Shown here in pieces: positions 1-7,700 of a DNA stretch of 64,000 bases; position 1 is the first letter of the stretch; every line of letters begins with the position of its first letter. The notes beneath the pieces are model-generated. The model was not told the DNA's origin. It made no database searches and saw only the letters and a list, made by a program, of their open reading frames with translations. Where the stretch lies: NCBI RefSeq assembly GCF_011839805.1, contig NZ_VWPY01000009.1, positions 1 to 64,000 of the forward strand, in the 5' to 3' direction. This DNA is from Kineococcus rubinsiae. GTDB taxonomy: Bacteria > Actinomycetota > Actinomycetes > Actinomycetales > Kineococcaceae. A program made the translations under genes and the position numbers.

Positions 1-117
1 ATCAACTGTTGTTCGCGTCCACTGTGCGGTTCTCGGGATACAACCGAACCCACCCCAAGCACGACCCCTCGTGAGAGTGGTTGGTGTGGGGGTGTGGTGG
101 TCGGATCCTGGTGTTTG
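1..117 (+). other. 23S-5S rRNA spacer of an rRNA operon
   Basis: This transcribed spacer lies between a 23S gene off the left edge and the 5S gene. It holds no protein gene. A tgttgt block near position 8 can pair with an acaac block near 40, which would be consistent with a processing stem. The assignment rests mainly on its position directly before the 5S gene. Confidence 0.7.
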
Positions 118-238
118 TGGTCCGGTGGTCATAGCGGTGGGGAAACGCCCGGTCTCATTCCGAACCCGGAAGCTAAGCCTGCCAGCGCCGATGGTACTGC
201 TCGGGAGACTGAGTGGGAGAGTAGGACGCCGCCGGACC
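118..238 (+). rRNA. rrf: 5S ribosomal RNA
   Basis: The sequence contains the conserved 5S core with the gaacccggaagctaag block of loop C and helix III, followed by ggtactgc and a closing gagtaggac segment. The ends pair to form helix I: gtccggtggt at 120-129 with gccgccggac at 228-237, ten pairs including two G-U. Length is about 120 nt, as expected. It is the last gene of an rRNA operon running in from the left; exact ends are uncertain by one or two bases. Confidence 0.96.
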
Positions 239-249
239 GCTCAACGTGA

Positions 250-296
250 TGGTGGGGAGTCGATCTCTTCTCTACGAAGAGAACGGCTCCCCACTG
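250..296 (+). terminator. hairpin terminator of the rRNA operon
   Basis: The outer stem gtggggag (252-259) pairs with ctccccac (287-294), and inside it ctcttc pairs with gaagag around a five-base loop. There is no U-run, which is normal for GC-rich actinobacteria. It lies 14 bases after the 5S gene. Confidence 0.75.
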
Positions 297-415
297 TCGT
301 ATCCGGGCTCATCGAGCCCTCGGTGCCGCCGGCGCTCCAGCGCGCGGTGCCCTCATCTGAACAGTGACGACGAGGATCTCCTCCGGCATGCCGGCAGGGG
401 TGACGGGAGTACGAC

Positions 416-2962
416 ATGGCTGAACGAGACGGGCAAGACCGCAACCGCAACGACCAGGGGTCGGGTGCGCGCGGCGGACCGAACCGCTTCCGCGGCAACG
501 ACTCCCGTGGTGGATCGAGCAGTGGCGCCTCTCGCGGGGCCGGCGGCTCCGCTCCTCGTCGTGACAGTCCTTCGGGCCGCCCCTACAGCGGTGGTCCCCG
601 CCGCGAGTCCGCGGACCGAGCCCTGCAGCGCGACGGTCGCAGCGACCGGCCCGCGTCCCCCGCGCCCTGGCGCGAGCGCACCGACAGCGCCACCCGCTCG
701 TCGGGTGCCGGGAGTGACGGTCGCCTCAGCGGTGCCACGCGTGATGCGGCCGGTGGCCGGCCCCCCCGTCGCAACGACTCCGCTGTCGCCGGCCGAGCGT
801 TCAACGAGCGGGACGGTCAGCGCTCCGGCGGTTACCAGGGCTCCCGCTCGGGTGCCTCGCGTCCCTCGACCGGCGGCCGCGATGACCGCGCGCAGGGGGG
901 TCAGCGCGGCTGGCCGTCCCGTGACGGCGGTGGTGGTCGACCCTCCGGTGCTCCGCGCACCGACCGTCCCTCCAGCGACCGTCCCCGCACGGACCGACCG
1001 TGGGAGAACCGTGGGGGTTCCGAGCGTCCCCGCACCGACCGTCCCTCCAGCGACCGTCCCGCGCGCAGCGACCGTCCGTGGGAGAACCGCGGTGGGTCTG
1101 ACCGCCCTCGTACGGACCGTCCGTCCAGCGACCGTCCCCGCACGGATCGCCCGTGGGAGAACCGCGGCGGTTCCGACCGCCCGCGTACCGACCGTCCCTC
1201 CAACGACCGTCCCGCGCGCAGCGACCGTCCGTGGGAGAACGGCAGCGGATCGGACCGTCCGCGCACGGACCGTCCGTCCAGCGACCGTCCCCGTACGGAC
1301 CGTCCGTGGGAGAACCGCGGTGGTTCCGACCGCCCGCGTACGGACCGTCCGTCCAGCGACCGTCCCGCGCGCAGCGACCGTCCGTGGGAGAACCGCAGCG
1401 GATCGGACCGTCCGCGCACGGACCGTCCGTCCAGCGACCGTCCCCGTACGGACCGTCCGTGGGAGAACCGCGGTGGTTCCGACCGGCCGCGTACGGACCG
1501 TCCGTCCAGCGACCGCCCGGTGCGCAGCGACCGTCCGTGGGAGAACCGCAGCGGGTCGGACCGTCCCCGCAGTGACCGTCCGTCCAGTGACCGTCCCCGC
1601 ACGGATCGCCCGTGGGAGAACCGCGGGGGTTCCGACCGTCCGCGCACTGACCGTCCCTCCAACGACCGTCCGCGCACGGACCGTCCCTGGGAGAACCGCG
1701 GGGCGTCCGACCGTCCGCGTACCGACCGTTCCTCGAGCGACCGTCCGGCGCGCAGTGACCGTCCTTGGGAGAACCGCGGGGGGTCCGACCGTCCGCGTAC
1801 CGACCGTCCTTCCAGCGACCGTCCCCGCACGGACCGCCCGTGGGAGAACCGCGGCGGTTCCGACCGTCCCCGCTCGGACCGTCCGTCCGGCGAGCACGCT
1901 CGCGGCGGCGACCGCCCTCGTGCGAGCACCGCGCGTCCGTGGGAGCGGAGCGGTGGTGCCGACCGGCGCGAGGACCGCGCCCCCCGGCACCGCGTCGACC
2001 GTCCCGTCGGTCCCGAGCTGCCCGAGGACGTCACCGGTCGCGAGCTCGCGCCGGACGTCCGCCGTGCGCTGCAGGGCCTGACCCCGGAGAACGCCAACGT
2101 CGTGGCGCGGCACCTCGTCATGAGCGGTCGGCTCGTCGACGTCGACCCCGAGGCCGCGTGGCAGCACGCCCTCGCAGCTCAGCGTCGCGGTGGCCGCGTC
2201 GCCGCGGTGCGCGAGGCGGCGGCGATCTCCGCCTACCGCGCGGGTCACTTCCAGGAGGCCCTCGGCGAGCTCCGCACCGCGCGGCGCATGACGGGTGACG
2301 ACAGCTACCTCCCGCTCATGGCGGACAGCGAGCGCGGTCTCGGTCGTCCCGAGCGGGCGCTCGACCTCGCCGGGTCGCCTGAGGCCCGCCGCCTCGACGA
2401 GGCCGGCCGCGTGGAGATGCTCATCGTCGCCGCCGGCGCCCGGCACGACCTCGGCCAGCACGAGGCCGCCGTCGTCGCCCTCCAGGTCCCGCAGCTGCAC
2501 ACCGACAGCCGTGCGCCGTGGCGCGCGCGCCTCTGGTACGCCTACGCCGACGCGCTGGAGTCCGTGGGCCGCCTCGACGAGGCGCGCACCTGGCTCGAGC
2601 GGGCGGCCGACGCCGACCCCGAGGGTGAGACCGACGCCATGGAGCGGCTCGAGGAGCTCGACGGCATGGTCCTCGAGCTCGACGAGGACGGCTTCGACGA
2701 CGAGCCCGAGGCACCCGCTGCCGACGCCTCGCGCGTCGAGCCTCCCCAGGAGGACGACGAGTCCGACGACGACGAGTCCGACGACGACGAGTCCGACGAC
2801 GACGAGTCCGACGACGACGAGTCCGACGACGACGAGTCCGACGACGCGGACCCGGCAGACCCCGTCGACCCGGCGGATCCCGCTGACCCGGCGGATCCCG
2901 CCGACCCGGCGGATCCCGCCGACCCGGCGGACCCCGCCGACCCCGCCGATCCGGCCAACTGA
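416..2962 (+). CDS. charge-segregated repeat protein with a TPR-like domain
   Basis: This 848-residue protein has three clearly different parts. Residues 1 to about 520 are Arg/Ser/Asp/Pro/Gly-rich and carry twelve copies of a roughly 25-residue unit built on DRPRTDRPSSDRP followed by DRPWEN. Residues 525-765 form a helical TPR-like domain (AWQHALAAQRR, FQEALGELRTARR, RLDEARTWLERAADADP). The tail is first DDDES repeats and then PAD repeats. The start is the ATG at 416 with gggag at 405-409. TPR proteins with low-complexity arms are often found near rRNA operons in Actinobacteria, but I know of no defined function. The chain is strongly basic at the N end and strongly acidic at the C end, which suggests a disordered RNA- or protein-binding scaffold. 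That is inference. Confidence 0.85.
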   Translation: MAERDGQDRNRNDQGSGARGGPNRFRGNDSRGGSSSGASRGAGGSAPRRDSPSGRPYSGGPRRESADRALQRDGRSDRPASPAPWRERTDSATRSSGAGSDGRLSGATRDAAGGRPPRRNDSAVAGRAFNERDGQRSGGYQGSRSGASRPSTGGRDDRAQGGQRGWPSRDGGGGRPSGAPRTDRPSSDRPRTDRPWENRGGSERPRTDRPSSDRPARSDRPWENRGGSDRPRTDRPSSDRPRTDRPWENRGGSDRPRTDRPSNDRPARSDRPWENGSGSDRPRTDRPSSDRPRTDRPWENRGGSDRPRTDRPSSDRPARSDRPWENRSGSDRPRTDRPSSDRPRTDRPWENRGGSDRPRTDRPSSDRPVRSDRPWENRSGSDRPRSDRPSSDRPRTDRPWENRGGSDRPRTDRPSNDRPRTDRPWENRGASDRPRTDRSSSDRPARSDRPWENRGGSDRPRTDRPSSDRPRTDRPWENRGGSDRPRSDRPSGEHARGGDRPRASTARPWERSGGADRREDRAPRHRVDRPVGPELPEDVTGRELAPDVRRALQGLTPENANVVARHLVMSGRLVDVDPEAAWQHALAAQRRGGRVAAVREAAAISAYRAGHFQEALGELRTARRMTGDDSYLPLMADSERGLGRPERALDLAGSPEARRLDEAGRVEMLIVAAGARHDLGQHEAAVVALQVPQLHTDSRAPWRARLWYAYADALESVGRLDEARTWLERAADADPEGETDAMERLEELDGMVLELDEDGFDDEPEAPAADASRVEPPQEDDESDDDESDDDESDDDESDDDESDDDESDDADPADPVDPADPADPADPADPADPADPADPADPADPAN

Positions 2963-2977
2963 GCAGGGGGACCGATC

Positions 2978-3499
2978 GTGCGCGTGTACTGGCCGACGAC
3001 CCTCGGCGCTCTCTCGGCGCTCGAGGGTGACGTCCTCGCGAGCGGTCCGGTGCTCGCGCACGCGGTGACGCCCGCGCTGCGCGACTACTTCGCCGACGCG
3101 GACCCGCGCGACCTCGAGGAGGAGCTCGAGTTCATCGCCATGACCGACGCGGCCGAGGAGTCCCTGCGGCTCCTGGCCGCGGCGGGCGGGTCGGCGCGGC
3201 GCGTCGTCCTGGCGCTGGACGTGCCGGACCCGTCGGGTCCGGCACCGGAGCGGGGGGCGTGGTCGGGGCCCGGCCGCTCGCGCGTCGAGCTCGCCGGCGG
3301 CCTCCTGCTCAGCCAGCTCGTCAGCGTCCACGTCGACGCCGAGGAGGCCGAGGCCGACGTGCGGGCCGCGATCGCCGCACTGCCGGCCGCGGACGCGGGC
3401 GACGAGGACGCGCGGTTCACCGTCGAGTCCGTCGAGGGCCACGACCTGCTCTGGTACGACCAGAGCGAGCTGTCGCTGCTCATCGCGGTCGGCGGCTGA
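2978..3499 (+). CDS. conserved actinobacterial protein (DUF6912-like)
   Basis: A 173-residue protein of unknown function that starts MRVYWPTTL and has the layout of a small actinobacterial family I recognise as DUF6912 (from memory). The start is GTG at 2978, with a strong gcaggggg site just after the stop of the repeat protein; the 15-base gap suggests co-transcription. The sequence alternates helices and strands, with no signal peptide or membrane segment, so it is probably cytoplasmic. Conserved-looking blocks are EELEFIAMTDAAEESLRLL (residues about 48-66) and the C-terminal DLLWYDQSEL. No catalytic motif is visible. Confidence 0.8.
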   Translation: MRVYWPTTLGALSALEGDVLASGPVLAHAVTPALRDYFADADPRDLEEELEFIAMTDAAEESLRLLAAAGGSARRVVLALDVPDPSGPAPERGAWSGPGRSRVELAGGLLLSQLVSVHVDAEEAEADVRAAIAALPAADAGDEDARFTVESVEGHDLLWYDQSELSLLIAVGG

Positions 3500-3528
3500 C
3501 CCCCCGCCGACCCGACCGTCCCCGACCG

Positions 3529-3562
3529 GGCTCGCCCGCGGCGCCTCAGCCGCGGGCGAGCC
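3529..3562. terminator. perfect 14-bp hairpin between convergent genes
   Basis: ggctcgcccgcggc (3529-3542) and gccgcgggcgagcc (3549-3562) are perfectly complementary around a six-base loop. The right arm is also the last codons of the minus-strand DUF2505 gene, and the loop contains that gene's stop codon. It can terminate the plus-strand 2978-3499 transcript. Confidence 0.65.
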
Positions 3563-4040
3563 AGGTCCGGCCCAGCTCGGCCTCCGAGCGCACCATCGAG
3601 GTGACGATCGGGCCGAGCGCCTTCTCGATCGTCGACCCCATCAGCGGGACCTTCGCCCGGAGCTGACCGTCGAGGACGTGGGTGCAACCGGTCGCGGTGG
3701 GGCGCAACGTCATCGTCCCCTCGAACGTCACCGGCACCCCCCGCACGGTGAGGACCGCGGTGCCGTTGCGGCTGCCGTCCGAGGCGGGCGCCGACCACTG
3801 CTCGACCTGCTCGACGACGACCGTGGCGCCCACGAAGCGGCGGGCCGCGTCCGGCATCGGCCCGGTGCTGATCGTGCGGCTGCTGACCATGCGCGCCGTG
3901 CCGTCGACCTCCGTCACGTCAGAGCTCTGCTCGAGCGCCCCGGACGCCGTGGCGCGCGCCTTCGCGAACTCCGGGTCGCTCATCACCGCGAAGAGCTCCT
4001 GCGGCGTGGCCGTGTACTGCGACTCCTCGTGGATCTGCAC
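3546..4040 (-). CDS. DUF2505 family (SRPBCC-fold) protein
   Basis: This 164-residue protein matches the actinobacterial DUF2505 family, which has the START/SRPBCC helix-grip fold of hydrophobic-ligand binders. The N-terminal block HEESQYTATPQELFAVMSDPEF and the C-terminal long helix (STIEKALGPIVTSMVRSE) are typical. No ligand or reaction is established for the family. The start is the minus-strand ATG at 4040. It lies just downstream of the small gene at 4060-4398 and may share its transcript. No signal peptide is seen. Confidence 0.85.
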   Translation of the reverse strand: MQIHEESQYTATPQELFAVMSDPEFAKARATASGALEQSSDVTEVDGTARMVSSRTISTGPMPDAARRFVGATVVVEQVEQWSAPASDGSRNGTAVLTVRGVPVTFEGTMTLRPTATGCTHVLDGQLRAKVPLMGSTIEKALGPIVTSMVRSEAELGRTWLARG

Positions 4041-4059
4041 TGCTGGTCCTCCCTGTGCG

Positions 4060-4398
4060 TCAGCGCGCGGTGAGCGCGCCCGCCAGTCTCCCCAGCGGCT
4101 CGCGCAGCCGCTCGGCCAGGGTCGCCTCCACGGCGTCGGCCGCCGCGGGGTCCCGGCCGGCTGACGTCGCCGCGAGGTGCCGGACGTCGTCCACCGCGTC
4201 CAGCAGGGCGCCGGCCGCCGTGCGCAGCGCCGCCGCGATGTCGCGCGCGTCGGCGGCGAAGGCCTCGTCGACGGCCAGCGGTCCGGCGGCCTCCGCCGCC
4301 CGCTCGGCCGTCCGCGCCGCCGTCTGCAGGGCCGCCGCCAGGGCGCCGAGGCCCGCCGCGTCCCCTCCCGCGCTGCCGCGCAGGTCGACCACGCTCAC
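4060..4398 (-). CDS. small Ala-rich helical hypothetical protein
   Basis: A 112-residue protein, almost entirely predicted alpha-helix and rich in Ala, Asp and Arg (for example LAAALQTAARTAERAAEAAG). I do not recognise a family. Its GTG start overlaps the stop of the upstream 72-residue gene by four bases (GTGA), which argues that both are real and coupled. Size and helicity loosely resemble secreted WXG100-like substrates, but no WxG turn is present, so I do not assign it there. Confidence 0.55.
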   Translation of the reverse strand: MSVVDLRGSAGGDAAGLGALAAALQTAARTAERAAEAAGPLAVDEAFAADARDIAAALRTAAGALLDAVDDVRHLAATSAGRDPAAADAVEATLAERLREPLGRLAGALTAR

Positions 4399-4613
4399 CC
4401 CGGACGCCCCGGGACGGGCAGCCGGTCGGCCAGCGCGGCCAGCGCCCGCTGCGCGTCCACCCGCAGGTCGACGAGCGCGTCCGCGGTGCCGGGCCGGCGC
4501 GCGTCGGCGTGCGTGCCGGCCACCGCGTCGCCCGCGTCCAGCAGGTCCTCGCGCAGCCGGGACGCGGCGTCGTCCGCGATGGCGTCGTCGGCGGAGGGGC
4601 GGGAGGGCGGCAC
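4395..4613 (-). CDS. small helical hypothetical protein
   Basis: A 72-residue acidic, helical protein starting at the minus-strand GTG at 4613 (MPPSRPSADDAIADDAASRL). The frame stays open further upstream, but that would run into the promoter region of the divergent glutamate dehydrogenase gene, so the short version is preferred. It overlaps the next gene by GTGA. A composition of mainly Ala, Asp, Arg and Leu resembles that of its partner. Function unknown; it could be a spurious frame in GC-rich DNA. Confidence 0.45.
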   Translation of the reverse strand: MPPSRPSADDAIADDAASRLREDLLDAGDAVAGTHADARRPGTADALVDLRVDAQRALAALADRLPVPGRPG

Positions 4614-4715
4614 GGCGCCAACCCTAGGACCGCGGCCCCTCCGCGTCCCCCGGTGCAGGACCGCGGACGGGCTAGTGTCGGGACGGCAACCGCCCCGCCA
4701 CTCCCGGAGCCAACG

Positions 4716-7700
4716 ATGCCGACGTCCGCGTCCGAAGTTCGACCCCTCATGCGCTCGGCGAGCGCTGCGCGCGGAGCCGGCTGGGCGCAGGAGCTGCCCG
4801 ACGCGCTGCAGCCCGACACGGCCGCGGAGCGCCTGCTGCTCGACTACTTCTCGCACACCGCCGTCGAGGACCTGGCCGACCGCGATCCGGGTGACCTCGC
4901 GCAGGCGGTGGCCTCCCACGTCGTCGCGGGGAGCCGGCGCCGGCCGGGCACGACCCTCGTGCGGGGTGTCGAGGGCGAGGCCTCCGGGGCCGGGGCGAGC
5001 CGCTCGACGCTCGAGGTCGTCACCGACGACATGCCCTTCCTCGTGGACAGCCTGACCGCGGCGCTCACCCGCGGTGGGCACGCCATCCACCTCCTGGTGC
5101 ACCCGCGGCTGGCGGCGCGGCGCACCGACGACGGGGTGCTGCTCGACCTGCACGACGTCGACACCGCCGCCCCGAGCGACCTCGCCGAGTCGTGGATCCG
5201 CATCGAGGTGGACCGCGACGGCGGCCCGGAGGTCCTCGAGGCCCTGGTCGCGGAGCTCTCCTCGGTGCTGGAGGACGTGCGCGCGGCCGTGCGCGGCTGG
5301 CAGCCCATGCGCGCCAAGGCCCTGCAGATCGCCGACGAGCTGCAGGTCGACCCGCCGGCGGGCGTGGGCGACGACGAGCTGCGCACGGCGGAGCGGTTCC
5401 TGCGCTGGATGGCCGACGACCGCTTCACGTTCCTGGGCTACCGGGAGTACGACCTGCAGGCCGACGGCGACGACGTCGTGCTCGCGGCGCGTCCCGACAC
5501 GGGTCTCGGCGTCCTCGCCGAGCGCCCCGGCCGGACGTCCGGGCGGCTGCGGCGGCTCTCAGGTCCCGTGCGGGAGAAGGCGAGCGAACCGCAGGTCCTG
5601 CTCGTGACCAAGGCCAACGCCCGCGCCACCGTGCACCGCCCCTCGTTCCTGGACTACGTCGGCGTCAAGACGTTCGACGCGTCCGGCCGCGTCACGGGGG
5701 AGCGGCGCTTCCTCGGGCTGTTCACGTCCAACGCCTACACCGAGAGCGTGCGGCGGGTCCCCGTCGTCGCCGAGAAGGTGGCGGAGGTGCTGCGGCGCGC
5801 CGGTTTCGGCTCGAGCGGGCACTCCGCCAAGGACCTGCTCAGCATCCTCGAGTGGTTCCCGCGCGACGAGCTGCTGCAGGCCGGCGTGGACTCGATCCTC
5901 GACACCGCGATGGCCGTCCTGCGCCTGCAGGAACGGCGTCGCACCCGGCTGTTCCTGCGCCAGGACGCCTACCGCCGCTTCATGTCCTGCCTCGTGTTCC
6001 TGCCCCGCGACCGCTACTCGACGCGGGTCGGCGCGGGCGTCGAGGCGCTGCTGCGCGACGCGTTCGACGGCGGTTCCGCCGAGAGCACGCTCGCGGTGAC
6101 GGAGAGCGTCCTCGCCCGGCTGCACGTCGTCGTCCGCGCACGACCCGGCGAGGAGCTCACCGACGTCGACGCCGCCGAGCTGGAGGCCCGGGTCGCCGAC
6201 GCCGTCCGCAGCTGGGACGACGACCTCCTCGACGCCGCGCGCGACCAGCTCGGTGCCGACGCGGGCGCGGCCCTGGCCCGCCGCTGGACCCGCGGCGTCC
6301 CCGGCAGCTACCGCGCCGACGTCCCGGCCGAGGTCGCCGTGGGCGACCTGGTCCGCGTCGAGCAGCTGCTGGCCCAGGTCGACGCCTCCGGCGACCCGTC
6401 CGCCGACCCGCCCCCGGTCCTCGCCCTGCGCGACGCCCCGGACGGCGAGGCCCGCACGTGGCGGCTGGCGTCGTACCGCACGAGCCCCGTGACGCTGAGC
6501 GCCGTCCTGCCCGTGCTGGCCGACCTCGGCGTGGAGGTGACCGACGAGCGCCCGCACGTCGTCGAGCGCGAGGACGGCCGGCGCGTCTGGATCTACGACG
6601 TCGGCCTGCGGCTGCCCGTCGACGTGTGGCACCTCGACGCCGACCCGGCCGCCGCGCGCGACCGCTTCTCCGAGGCGTTCGCGGCCGCGTGGACGCAGGA
6701 CGCGGAGAGCGACAGCCTCGCCCGCCTCGTGCTCGCCGGGCAGCTCACGTGGCGCCAGGTCGCCGTGCTGCGCGCGCTGACGCGCTACCTGCGCCAGGTC
6801 GGGCTCGCCTACTCCGTCGACTACGTCTCCGGCTGCCTGCTCGCGAACGTCGCCCTGACCCGGCTGCTCGTCCGGCTCTTCGAGGCCCGCTTCGCCCCGA
6901 CCCGCGCCGGGCACGAGACGGAGCGCGCGGAGACCGTCGACGCGCTCGTCGAGGAGACCCGGGGCGCGCTCGACGCCGTCGAGGGCCTGGACGCCGACCG
7001 CATCCTGCGGGCGCTGCTGTCCGTGGTGCTGGCGGTGCGGCGCACCAACGCCTACCAGAAGGACGCCGCGGGCCGCCCGCACCCGTACCTGTCGTTCAAG
7101 CTCGACCCGCGCGGCGTGGCGGGGATGCCGGACCCGGCGCCCCACGCCGAGGTCTGGGTCTACTCCCCGCGCGTGGAGGGCGTGCACCTGCGCTACGGCG
7201 AGGTGGCCCGCGGCGGGCTGCGCTGGTCGGACCGGCGCGAGGACTTCCGCACCGAGGTGCTCGGGCTGGTGAAGGCGCAGATCGTGAAGAACGCCGTCAT
7301 CGTGCCGACGGGCGCCAAGGGGGGTTTCGTCGCCAAGCGGCTGCCGGACCCGGCCGTGGACCGCGACGCGTGGTGGGCCGAGGGGATCGCGAGCTACCGC
7401 ACGTTCATCTCGGGCCTGCTCGACGTCACCGACGACCTGCGCACCGAGGGCGGCCGGCAGGTCACGGTGCCGCCGAAGGACGTGGTGCGCTACGACGGCG
7501 ACGACTCCTACCTCGTCGTCGCCGCCGACAAGGGCACCGCGACGTTCTCCGACATCGCCAACGAGATCGCCGTCTCCCGGGGGTTCTGGCTCGGCGACGC
7601 GTTCGCGTCCGGGGGTTCTGTCGGCTACGACCACAAGGCCATGGGCATCACGGCCCGCGGGGCGTGGGAGAGCGTGCGGCGGCACTTCCGGGAACTCGGC

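Noticed and set aside
950-1895. CRISPR-like regularly spaced repeats
   Set aside because: The repeats are in-frame coding units without unique spacers, and no cas genes are present.
353-3442. 1029-codon open frame on the minus strand opposite the repeat protein
   Set aside because: It mirrors the plus-strand repeats and high GC. The plus frame has a ribosome-binding site, a sensible domain order and a neighbour in register; the minus frame gives repetitive Arg/Thr/Val text with no domain.
4060-4613. WXG100-type substrates for the FtsK/EssC-like ATPase
   Set aside because: Small and helical, but no Trp-x-Gly turn and no C-terminal secretion motif, and 11 kb away from the ATPase gene.
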